Positions 1 to 5,913 of a DNA stretch of 5,913 bases are shown piece after piece. How positions within the stretch are numbered: position 1 is the first letter of the stretch; each line of letters begins with the position of its first letter. Position numbers and translations under genes: made by a program. This stretch comes from an uncultured Paracoccaceae bacterium (GTDB taxonomy: Bacteria; Pseudomonadota; Alphaproteobacteria; Rhodobacterales; Rhodobacteraceae): assembly GCA_938038825.1 (NCBI GenBank), contig CALHST010000173.1, positions 1 to 5,913 of the forward strand, given 5' to 3'. The notes beneath the pieces were generated by a model. The model had not been told where the DNA came from. It made no database searches and saw nothing but the letters and a program-made list of their open reading frames with translations.

Positions 1-438
1 GCCGACGCCATGGCAGCAGAGCTTGGGGTCGCTGCGGTCAAGGACTTGCAAGCTGCTGTTGAGGGCGCGGATATCGTGACCTGCGCAACGATGAGCACAG
101 ATCCCGTGATCAAAGGCGACTGGTTGCAACCGGGAACCCACGTGGATCTGATTGGGGCGTATCGCCCTGACATGCGCGAAGTAGACGACGATGCACTTCA
201 CAAGGCACGTGTGTTTGTGGACAGTTATGACACCACAATCGGCCATATAGGCGAGATCAAAATCCCGCTGGAAACAGGGGCCATCACACGGGACCATTTG
301 CAAGCGGATTACTATGATTTGAAGGCGTTCACGCGCCAGTCTGATGAGGACATTACCCTATTTAAAAACGGTGGCGGTGCGCATCTTGATCTCATGACCT
401 CGCGTTTCATTCTGGATCGATGGAGGGCGGCGCAATGA
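1..438 (+). CDS. Ornithine cyclodeaminase/mu-crystallin family protein, C-terminal part (5' truncated)
   Basis: The frame is open from the first base, so the gene starts outside the window; 145 residues and a TGA stop are visible. Members of this family are NAD(P)-dependent: some deaminate and cyclise ornithine to proline, others reduce cyclic imines such as pyrroline- or piperideine-2-carboxylate, or act on alanine or other amino acids. What I see is the end of a Rossmann-type domain, with the segment ADIVTCAT (about residues 22-29), then GTHVDLIGAYRPDMREVD (about 45-62), which resembles the conserved G-x-H-[IV]-x-x-[IV]-G-[AS] stretch of the family, and near the C terminus LFKNGGGAHLDL (about 120-131), where the family usually has LFxSxGxAxxDL. 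The substrate-determining N-terminal half is missing, so the exact reaction cannot be named. The stop overlaps the start of the downstream hydrolase (ATGA), which implies co-transcription and translational coupling. The family call is firm; the substrate is unknown. Confidence 0.85.
   Translation, partial: ADAMAAELGVAAVKDLQAAVEGADIVTCATMSTDPVIKGDWLQPGTHVDLIGAYRPDMREVDDDALHKARVFVDSYDTTIGHIGEIKIPLETGAITRDHLQADYYDLKAFTRQSDEDITLFKNGGGAHLDLMTSRFILDRWRAAQ
422..426 (+). promoter_or_regulatory. Ribosome binding site deciding the hydrolase start
   Basis: GGAGG lies 8 nt before the ATG at 435 and inside the last codons of the upstream gene. It sits too close to an in-frame ATG at 420 (in fact downstream of it) to serve that codon. 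It therefore picks 435 as the start and fits reinitiation across the ATGA overlap. Confidence 0.75.
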
Positions 439-1346
439 GCTGGCTGATGATTTTTGTACTGGCGGCTATTTTGTTGATCCCTGTGATCCTGGAAGTGCAG
501 CGTAAACCCATGGATGCCCGCGCGCGGGAAAATGCGCCTGGGCAATTCGCGGAGTTACCTCAGGGGATCACGCATTATCAGTGGTTTGGCCCGCAACGGG
601 GGCCTTTGCTGGTCTGTGTGCACGGGCTGACCTCTCCCAGTTTTGTGTGGCGACGCATGGTGCCGGGTCTTGCTTTGATGGGCTTTCGGGTGCTGACCTA
701 TGATCACTATGGCCGGGGGTATTCCGACAGGCCAAGGGGGCTGCAGGACAGACTGTTCTTTCAACGTCATCTGAATGATCTGTTGGAACACCAAGGTGTG
801 GCAGATCAGAAATTCACGATCATGGGCTATTCCATGGGGGGCGCCATTGCGGCCTGTTATGCGGCGGCCCACCCCGAGCGGGTCACGCGGGTGATTTTAT
901 TGGCACCCGCTGGCATGATGCAGCTGGCCACCGGGGCGATCAAAGTCATTCGTGACGTGCCCATACTTGGTGACTGGATCATGCGCGCCACGTACCCTGC
1001 GACCTTGCGCAAAGGCATCCGCGAAGAAGGCGACGACGAAATGGGCGCCTTGCAGGAAAACGAATTATCTTATCGGGGGTTCCTTTCGGCTGTTCTGTCC
1101 AGCATTCGCGGGGTCGTGGCCAAAACGCAGGAAGACGAACATCTGTTCCTCGCCAAACAAGGAATACCGCTTCTCGCCATTTGGGGCAGTACAGATTCCG
1201 TGATCCCGTTATCCTGCAAAGACACATTGCAAACGTGGAATCCCAATGCCGTACAACACGTCGTCGATGGGGCAGGGCATGGGGTGACCTATACGCACCC
1301 GGACGCGATCTTGGCCCACATCGCAGAGGCGATCAAAACCGATTAA
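435..1346 (+). CDS. Membrane-anchored alpha/beta hydrolase
   Basis: This is a 303-residue serine hydrolase of the alpha/beta fold. Residues 3-19 form a hydrophobic N-terminal helix that probably anchors the protein in the inner membrane; a Lys/Arg-containing segment follows, and no signal peptidase site is obvious. The catalytic domain shows the oxyanion motif VHG (62-64), the nucleophile elbow GYSMGG (131-136) with Ser133, an acid in the segment WGSTD (Asp254), and a catalytic His in GAGHG (His282). The triad therefore looks complete. Residues of about 155-235 fit a helical cap or lid. Family members cleave esters, lipids, C-C bonds or lactones; nothing here fixes the substrate. The start at 435 is chosen from the GGAGG just upstream and the ATGA overlap with the preceding gene. 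The gene is the last of its operon: an intrinsic terminator begins two bases after its TAA, and it overlaps the convergent transporter by 4 bp. Confidence 0.9.
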   Translation: MSWLMIFVLAAILLIPVILEVQRKPMDARARENAPGQFAELPQGITHYQWFGPQRGPLLVCVHGLTSPSFVWRRMVPGLALMGFRVLTYDHYGRGYSDRPRGLQDRLFFQRHLNDLLEHQGVADQKFTIMGYSMGGAIAACYAAAHPERVTRVILLAPAGMMQLATGAIKVIRDVPILGDWIMRATYPATLRKGIREEGDDEMGALQENELSYRGFLSAVLSSIRGVVAKTQEDEHLFLAKQGIPLLAIWGSTDSVIPLSCKDTLQTWNPNAVQHVVDGAGHGVTYTHPDAILAHIAEAIKTD

Positions 1347-2584
1347 GCCGCTTGCGCCCGAAGCGGTTTTTCCCGGATCGGTAAGTGTACAATGGCTGAA
1401 AACGCCCCGACGCCGACACCTACCCACCAGACGGCGGTATAATCGCCATAAACGTCATACAGTCGACCACCAAGCCAAACGCCTAACCAGCTGCCCAATT
1501 GGTGGCTGAAAAACACAATGCCGTACAAAGTACCCATGTAGCGCACCCCATAAATATGGGCGACCAGCCCACTGGTCAGGGGCACCGTGGCAAGCCAAAG
1601 TGATCCCATCGCAATGGAAAACAGGACCACTGTGGTTGGCGTAATCGGCATTAGGATAAAGGCAGCGGCGAAAATCGTGCGCCCAGTGTAAATGCCTGCA
1701 AGCAAGTACTTCTTGGAATATCGACTGCCAAGCCACCCGGCCAAAAGAGTGCCCCCGATATTGGCCAATCCGATGATTGAAATGGCAACCGCCCCCAATG
1801 CCGAGGTAGACCCGATTCCCATATTGTCCAGGAAGCCACCCGGCTGGATAGGGCCGCACATCTCGGTGATCATGGCTGGGAAGTGCGCAGTCACAAAAGA
1901 CAGCTGGTAACCGCAAGAAAAGAAGCCAAGGAAGATCAACGTATAAGACGGATCTTTGAAAGCCTTGATCAGGATTTGCCCCAATGACTCTTCAAGTTCT
2001 TGCTTGGATGTCGTCACAGGCGCGCGCATGAAGGGCAACAACAACAAGATCAAAAGGATGGCGCAGGCAAAGATCAGAAACACGCCTTGCCAATCAGTGA
2101 AGGTCAGCAACCATTGCGAGATGGGCGGGCCGATGACTTGCCCACCAGACCCGGCGGCCGTGGTGATTGCCAAAGACATGGAGCGGTTTTCTGGCGACGC
2201 GGCGCGCCCGACAACAGCCAAGATCACACCAAAGCCCGTTCCCGCGATCCCAAAGCCCACCAGCCATGCATAAAGCTGGTGTTCTATTGGGGTTGTGGAC
2301 ATGGCGGACATCACCATGCCAATGGCATAGACAACACCGCCAATGATGATGGCTTTGCGATCCCCGATCTTTTCGGCAATGGCCCCAAAGAATGGCTGGC
2401 CGACCCCCCATGCGAGGTTCTGAATGGCAATCGCTGCCGAAAAGTCGGATCGCAGCCAGTTAAATTCCTCTTGGATCGGAATTTGAAAGACGCCAAACGA
2501 GGCGCGGATCGAAAAGCTGACCAGAATGATCGCACAACCGACGATCAAAACGGGCGTAAACAGGGATGCTTGGCGTGTGTTCAT
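1343..2584 (-). CDS. Major facilitator superfamily transporter, 12 TM
   Basis: This 413-residue, very hydrophobic protein has the length and layout of a 12-helix MFS carrier: two six-helix halves separated by a charged cytoplasmic loop at about 188-215. The TM2-TM3 loop carries a motif-A-like segment GAIAEKIGDRKA (67-78), echoed in the second half by GWLGSRYSKK (283-292). Near the end, GGRLYDVYGDYTAVWW (372-387) resembles the segment before the last helices in monocarboxylate-transporter or oxalate/formate-antiporter-like MFS proteins, so an organic-anion substrate is plausible, but this is an inference. The ATG at 2584 is preceded by a weak AGGCAAG about 8 nt upstream; the N terminus leads directly into TM1, which fits this start. 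The gene runs divergently from zapE across a 127-bp region with an inverted repeat, and its TAA shares TTAA with the stop of the convergent hydrolase. No terminator of its own is visible. Confidence 0.92.
   Translation of the reverse strand: MNTRQASLFTPVLIVGCAIILVSFSIRASFGVFQIPIQEEFNWLRSDFSAAIAIQNLAWGVGQPFFGAIAEKIGDRKAIIIGGVVYAIGMVMSAMSTTPIEHQLYAWLVGFGIAGTGFGVILAVVGRAASPENRSMSLAITTAAGSGGQVIGPPISQWLLTFTDWQGVFLIFACAILLILLLLPFMRAPVTTSKQELEESLGQILIKAFKDPSYTLIFLGFFSCGYQLSFVTAHFPAMITEMCGPIQPGGFLDNMGIGSTSALGAVAISIIGLANIGGTLLAGWLGSRYSKKYLLAGIYTGRTIFAAAFILMPITPTTVVLFSIAMGSLWLATVPLTSGLVAHIYGVRYMGTLYGIVFFSHQLGSWLGVWLGGRLYDVYGDYTAVWWVGVGVGAFSAIVHLPIREKPLRAQAA
1348..1371 (+). terminator. Intrinsic terminator of the hydrolase operon
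   Basis: CCGCTT (1348-1353) and AAGCGG (1361-1366) form a perfect 6-bp GC-rich stem with a 7-nt loop, followed at once by TTTTT (1367-1371). The hairpin begins two bases after the hydrolase TAA. In the reverse direction the stem is not followed by a comparable U-run, so it should work mainly on the plus-strand transcript. It lies entirely within the last codons of the convergent transporter gene. Confidence 0.8.
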
Positions 2585-2625
2585 GACGCCAACTTGCCTG
2601 TTTTTGGGGCAGGGTCAAATCAGCG

Positions 2626-2648
2626 GATGTGATTGCACCCATCACATC
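2626..2648. promoter_or_regulatory. Perfect inverted repeat, candidate operator between transporter and zapE
   Basis: GATGTGAT (2626-2633) and ATCACATC (2641-2648) are exact reverse complements separated by 7 nt. The site lies 42 to 64 bp upstream of the transporter start and 64 to 86 bp upstream of the zapE start, where a repressor or activator dimer would bind. Its TGTGA/TCACA core recalls CRP/FNR-type sites, but the 9-nt gap between those cores is longer than the usual 6 for CRP, so no regulator is assigned. No T-run follows on either strand, so it is not an intrinsic terminator. Confidence 0.5.
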
Positions 2649-2711
2649 TGTTTGTTGCATGGTCCAAATCTGCTTGCACCTTGGGCAAATGCACCCTTAT
2701 TGCCATGTGCA

Positions 2712-3782
2712 ATGCAAACGCTTGACGACATTTACGCAGCCAAAGTCGCAGATGGCAGCCTGACGGCAGATCCAGTTCAGTTGGCTGTCTTGCCTGAATT
2801 TGAACGCATCCGTGCGGCATTGGCTGAACCGGTCAAGCGCGGCTTTTTTCGCAAAGCGCCCGAGCCCCCGAAGGGATTGTACCTTTGGGGCGGTGTCGGG
2901 CGCGGCAAATCCATGTTGATGGATTTATTTGTGGATGCCGTTGAAGCGCCAGCGCGCCGAGTGCATTTCCACGCATTCATGCAAGAAATCCATGCAGCCA
3001 TGCACGAAGCCCGCAAAACGGGTGTCGAGGATGCCCTGGCCCCTGTCGCCAAGTCTGTGGCGGATTCTGTACGTTTGCTGGCGTTTGACGAAATGCAGAT
3101 CACCGACATTACGGATGCTATGATCGTGGGCCGCTTGTTCGAAGCGTTGTTTGCAGCCGGTGTTGTGGTTGTGACCACATCGAACCGCGTGCCGAATGAT
3201 CTTTATAAACATGGCCTCAACCGCCAGATTTTTGAACCGTTCATAGATCTGATCAAAGACAAGATGGTGGTGCATGAACTGGCGTCAGACACAGATTACC
3301 GCCAAGAAAGGCTCGCCGGGGCGCAGGTGTATTTCACACCTTTAGGGCCGGAAAGCAGACAAAACCTGGATCAGATATGGGCCGACTTGGTCAAGACCCC
3401 AAGCGCGCCGTTGGATCTGCATGTCAAAGGCCGGGTTGTGACCCTGCCGCAATTTGCCAATGGCGTGGCCCGTGCACAATTCTTTCAGCTGTGCGGAACA
3501 GCGCTTGGGCCCGCAGACTATCTTGCGATCTCCGGTGCCGTGCGCGTGCTGATTTTGGATGACATTCCGCAACTATCGCGCAGCAATTTCAACGAAGCCA
3601 AACGCTTTGTCACACTTGTGGACACGCTTTACGAAGCCAAAGTGCGTTTGATCGCAAGTGCAGCGGCCCGCCCTGAAATGTTGTTCGTCGAAGGGGATGG
3701 CGCGTTCGAATTTGAACGCACCGCAAGCCGATTGCGTGAAATGCAGGCCGAAGATTGGGGACGGGACGCGTCAGGTCCCTAA
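2712..3782 (+). CDS. zapE: Cell division protein ZapE (AFG1/LACE1-type ATPase)
   Basis: This 356-residue P-loop ATPase belongs to the AFG1 family. In E. coli ZapE associates with FtsZ at the division ring during late constriction and destabilises FtsZ polymers in an ATP-dependent way; the mitochondrial homologue AFG1/LACE1 works in protein quality control. Visible features are the N-terminal family signature (DDIYAAKVADGSLTADPVQ, 5-23), Walker A GGVGRGKS (60-67), Walker B LLAFDE (122-127), a sensor-1-like TTSN (155-158), the GLNRQIFEPF segment with likely arginine finger Arg171 (168-177), and the C-terminal FERTASRLREMQ (334-345) with sensor-2-like arginines. It looks complete and intact. The frame stays open upstream to 2526, but the ATG at 2712 matches the usual family N terminus. 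No Shine-Dalgarno sequence precedes it, so leaderless or SD-independent initiation is possible. It ends 3 bp from the stop of the convergent LysM gene. Confidence 0.93.
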   Translation: MQTLDDIYAAKVADGSLTADPVQLAVLPEFERIRAALAEPVKRGFFRKAPEPPKGLYLWGGVGRGKSMLMDLFVDAVEAPARRVHFHAFMQEIHAAMHEARKTGVEDALAPVAKSVADSVRLLAFDEMQITDITDAMIVGRLFEALFAAGVVVVTTSNRVPNDLYKHGLNRQIFEPFIDLIKDKMVVHELASDTDYRQERLAGAQVYFTPLGPESRQNLDQIWADLVKTPSAPLDLHVKGRVVTLPQFANGVARAQFFQLCGTALGPADYLAISGAVRVLILDDIPQLSRSNFNEAKRFVTLVDTLYEAKVRLIASAAARPEMLFVEGDGAFEFERTASRLREMQAEDWGRDASGP

Positions 3783-3785
3783 GGC

Positions 3786-4649
3786 TTATTCGGCAACGAT
3801 CTGCAGAACTTGACCTGCTTCCAACAGCGGTGCGCGCAGATCAAGATCCGAATTCGCCTTTAGAATCTGAACATAGCGCGACGGCTGGCCGATATATCCC
3901 ATCGCGATACTGGCAAGACTGTCACCCGGATCAACTGTGTGCGTTCCGCTTAGGGCCACTGGCATCGGTGTGATGTGCGGCGCGCCCCCGGCGGCAAGGG
4001 CCAAGGCTGTCATCAGGCTTTTGGTATCAAATGCCCCGTTTGCCGTGCGCAATGCCTGCGGAATGTCGAAACGACCGCGTTCGGCGGCTGTATTCAAAAG
4101 CACGTTCATATACGCATCAGATTGCTTTTGCCGGACACTGTTCACGATCAAATCCACCAAATCCGGGTTCAAAGCTGTGTCTGCATTGGTGGTAAAACTG
4201 GCCAGAACTTGCCGCGTAATCTCGGGCAGGCCGATCGAGGGCGTGGCGTCAGTTGCCAATCGCACAGGTTGGCGCAATTTGTCGGTGATCATGGCAGACA
4301 GGGTTTTGTACTGCATTCGATTGTTTGATGGCACCTGAGACAATAACGGGGTGCGCGTGCGTGTGACAGCTTCTGTCGACGTCGCTGGGATTGGTTCCGC
4401 GTCATCGGCGACCACAACCACGGATTGCGGCACGCGTGGCGGGGCCAGTGGGTCTGCATCGGTAACCAGCCAATCTGGTTCCGGTGCCGGTTGGACGGTT
4501 TCAGCCGCGTCAGTATTCTCTAAGCCCGGTTGCAGCAAAGCCAGAACAACAGTGACACACAAAAAGGCGCTGGCAATTAGCAAAAGCGGCATGTTTGACA
4601 CGCCAGAATCCATTTCAGGCGGCGTAAACCGCGCGTTCTTATGTGACAT
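3786..4649 (-). CDS. Single-pass membrane protein with C-terminal LysM domain
   Basis: This 287-residue protein has a short polar, cytoplasmic-looking N terminus (1-19), one transmembrane helix (about 20-40), and a Pro/Ala/acidic linker (about 41-100) typical of periplasm-spanning proteins. A predicted helical region follows (about 112-220) that I do not recognise, then a LysM domain at about 236-286 that opens with THTVDPGDSLASIA and ends in GQVLQIV. LysM domains bind the glycan strands of peptidoglycan, so the protein probably ties the inner membrane to the wall in the periplasm. No catalytic domain (peptidase M23, NlpC/P60, amidase) is visible. The ATG at 4649 has GGGGGAAG just upstream (4654-4661 on the minus strand), and a sigma70-like promoter sits about 80 bp upstream. 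It lies downstream of folC on the same strand but 169 bp away, so it probably has its own transcript. The LysM and membrane calls are good; the cellular role is unknown. Confidence 0.85.
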   Translation of the reverse strand: MSHKNARFTPPEMDSGVSNMPLLLIASAFLCVTVVLALLQPGLENTDAAETVQPAPEPDWLVTDADPLAPPRVPQSVVVVADDAEPIPATSTEAVTRTRTPLLSQVPSNNRMQYKTLSAMITDKLRQPVRLATDATPSIGLPEITRQVLASFTTNADTALNPDLVDLIVNSVRQKQSDAYMNVLLNTAAERGRFDIPQALRTANGAFDTKSLMTALALAAGGAPHITPMPVALSGTHTVDPGDSLASIAMGYIGQPSRYVQILKANSDLDLRAPLLEAGQVLQIVAE

Positions 4650-4731
4650 ACTGCTTCCCCCAGCAGCCGCGATTTACAGGCTTGTTTTTCTTCCTGTTAT
4701 CGCATGCAATATAATTCGTGTTATGCCACCA

Positions 4732-4761
4732 GATATAGCGGGTTAACACAAAAGTGGTCAA
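4732..4761 (-). promoter_or_regulatory. Sigma70-like promoter for the LysM gene
   Basis: On the minus strand TTGACC (4756-4761, five of six matches to TTGACA) is followed after 18 nt by TATATC (4732-4737, four of six matches to TATAAT). Transcription would start near 4725 and leave a leader of about 75 nt before the LysM gene start at 4649. The remainder of the 4650-4818 gap holds no convincing gene or terminator. Confidence 0.5.
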
Positions 4762-4818
4762 CATCATGTGGGGCGATTGACAGCAAAAAGGGCGGATTTA
4801 CCACAAATTCTGCGCAGT

Positions 4819-5913
4819 TTATCCGTGGTCGCGTAAAATGGTGCCACACAGGTAAAGGGATCCACAGATCAGGATGCGCGCGGCCGCATCATGTGCCAAA
4901 ATATGTTGAGCGGCGGCTTGAACAGTGTCTGCAGTTTGGGCGTCGATCCCCGCGGCTTTTGCCGCATCCCGCGTCGCATCTGCGGGTAACGAGTTGGCCT
5001 CCCCCGGAATAGACACTGCCGTCAGACTGTCGACCTTGTCACCAAGGGGCGCCATATAACCCGCGACATCTTTGGTGTTCATCAAACCGCAAATCAGATG
5101 TGTGGGGCGTTCGGTCAATCGCGACAGTGTCTCCGCCAAAGTTTGCGCACACGCGGCGTTATGGCCGCCATCCAGCCAGAACTCTGCTTGCGGGTATGCG
5201 TCAATCAACGGACCCGTGCGCAGGCGTTGCATCCGGGCGGGCCATGTCACTTGCGTGACTGCGCCCTCACAGGCGGTCTCACTAAATCCAAGATACCGCA
5301 ACGCTGTGATGGCTGTGCCCGCATTCTGGAACTGATGCGCACCCATCAACGCGGGAGGTGGCAAGTCCAGCAGCCCGGTTTCGTCTTGATAAACCAGCCG
5401 TCCGCGTTCTTCCCAGGCCTGCCAATGTTGGTTTTGTGACAACAAAGGCGCCCCAACTTTCGCCGCGCGGGCTTCGATAACCTCTTCCGCGTCGTCAGTT
5501 TGGGCCGCGATGACCGAAGTCACGCCCCGTTTCAGAATGCCGGCCTTTTCGCCTGCGATTTCCGCAACGGTATTGCCCAGGAACTGCGGGTGATCAAAAG
5601 ACACCGGTGTGATCACAGTCAGCGCCGGTTTTTCGACCACATTGGTGGCGTCCAGCCGACCCCCAAGACCCACTTCCAGCAACGTATAATCGGCAGGGGT
5701 CCGTGCGAACGCAACCAACGCAGCAACAGTGGTTATTTCGAAATAGGTGATGGGTGCGTCGCCGTTGGCATTATAACAGATGTCCAATACCTCGGTCAGC
5801 TCAACTTCCGAAATCAGATCCCCCGCCAGGCGGATCCGTTCATGAAACCGCGCCAAATGCGGCGAGGTGTATGCATGGCACGTTTTGCCTGCTGCTTCCA
5901 AACCGGCACGGAT
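4819..5913 (-). CDS. folC: Bifunctional dihydrofolate synthase/folylpolyglutamate synthase, 5' truncated
   Basis: The enzyme joins glutamate to dihydropteroate to make dihydrofolate and adds further glutamates to reduced folates, using ATP, in the cytoplasm. The window holds 364 C-terminal residues and the TAA stop; the frame runs off the right edge. Numbered from the first visible residue, the Mur-ligase-like landmarks are YTSPHL (15-20), TYFEITT (56-62), EVGLGGRLDATN (80-91), SFDH (105-108), GEKAGI (121-126), GAHQFQNAG (191-199), WPARMQRL (224-231), LDGGHN (247-252) and GSLYLCG (351-357). The missing N terminus should be roughly 55-65 residues and would carry the P-loop (GTNGKGS in the family), expected just beyond the edge. 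All visible key motifs are intact, so the gene is probably functional. No clear terminator follows it; the next gene on the strand, encoding a LysM protein, is 169 bp downstream with its own likely promoter. Confidence 0.95.
   Translation of the reverse strand: MRAGLEAAGKTCHAYTSPHLARFHERIRLAGDLISEVELTEVLDICYNANGDAPITYFEITTVAALVAFARTPADYTLLEVGLGGRLDATNVVEKPALTVITPVSFDHPQFLGNTVAEIAGEKAGILKRGVTSVIAAQTDDAEEVIEARAAKVGAPLLSQNQHWQAWEERGRLVYQDETGLLDLPPPALMGAHQFQNAGTAITALRYLGFSETACEGAVTQVTWPARMQRLRTGPLIDAYPQAEFWLDGGHNAACAQTLAETLSRLTERPTHLICGLMNTKDVAGYMAPLGDKVDSLTAVSIPGEANSLPADATRDAAKAAGIDAQTADTVQAAAQHILAHDAAARILICGSLYLCGTILRDHG

Noticed and set aside
420..434. Alternative hydrolase start at the ATG at 420
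   Set aside because: The GGAGG at 422-426 lies downstream of it and is ideally spaced for the ATG at 435; the extra five residues add nothing to the membrane helix.
1455..2632. Several long open frames in both directions within the transporter gene
   Set aside because: Their translations are low-complexity, Pro/Arg/His-rich or lack any recognisable motif, and they lie opposite or out of frame to a clearly coding MFS gene.
2628..2646. TGTGA/TCACA pair as a CRP binding site
   Set aside because: The gap between the cores is 9 nt instead of the 6 expected for CRP.
2526..2711. 62-codon in-frame N-terminal extension of zapE starting with the ATG at 2526
   Set aside because: It overlaps the start of the divergent transporter gene, has a Cys/His/Pro-rich composition unlike ZapE, and the family N terminus fits the Met at 2712.
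3758..3779. GGGAC/GTCCC hairpin at the end of zapE as a terminator
   Set aside because: The stem is only 5 bp with alternative pairings, and no T-run follows it on either strand.
4718..4749. GTGTTA/TAACAC inverted repeat spanning the LysM promoter -10 region
   Set aside because: Arms are only 6 bp and AT-rich with a 20-nt gap; likely chance, though it overlaps the promoter and could be compared between relatives.
4785..4789. A-run (T-run on the minus strand) downstream of folC as a terminator
   Set aside because: No stable GC-rich hairpin directly precedes it on the minus strand; only a 5-bp ACCAC/GTGGT pairing with a long loop is possible.
5899..5901. TTG as a start codon of folC
   Set aside because: The frame continues upstream to the window edge with residues typical of FolC, and a start here would lack the essential P-loop; the gene is simply cut by the window.

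Overview
The window looks like ordinary core chromosome from an alphaproteobacterium, most likely the Rhodobacterales (Roseobacter group). That assignment rests on the resemblance of the ZapE, FolC and ornithine-cyclodeaminase-like proteins to roseobacter versions as I remember them, and on moderately GC-rich, densely packed genes. No search was run. I see no mobile element, CRISPR array, tRNA, rRNA or sign of recent transfer.

Layout, left to right. (1) Positions 1-1346, plus strand: the C-terminal end of an ornithine cyclodeaminase/mu-crystallin family protein, joined by an ATGA stop/start overlap to a membrane-anchored alpha/beta hydrolase. The two are very likely one translationally coupled operon, which closes with a clear intrinsic terminator at 1348-1371. 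(2) Positions 1343-2584, minus strand: a 12-TM major facilitator transporter convergent with the hydrolase. Their stop codons share the four bases TTAA, and the hydrolase terminator lies inside the transporter's last codons. (3) Positions 2585-2711: a 127-bp divergent intergenic region with a perfect 8-bp inverted repeat, the best operator candidate here. (4) Positions 2712-3782, plus strand: zapE, an AFG1-type ATPase linked to cell division. (5) Positions 3786-4649, minus strand: a single-pass membrane protein with a C-terminal LysM domain, ending 3 bp from the zapE stop. (6) Positions 4650-4818: a 169-bp intergenic region with a good sigma70-like promoter for the LysM gene. (7) Positions 4819-5913, minus strand: folC (dihydrofolate/folylpolyglutamate synthase), cut off by the window's right edge.

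The genes do not form one pathway. The left operon (imine/amino-acid reductase-like protein plus hydrolase) may be catabolic. zapE and the LysM protein both plausibly relate to the envelope or division, but they are convergent and need not be co-regulated. folC is housekeeping. I did not find a convincing undescribed system. The items most worth a second look are the inverted repeat between the transporter and zapE, the terminator embedded in a convergent coding end, and the uncharacterised middle region of the LysM protein.
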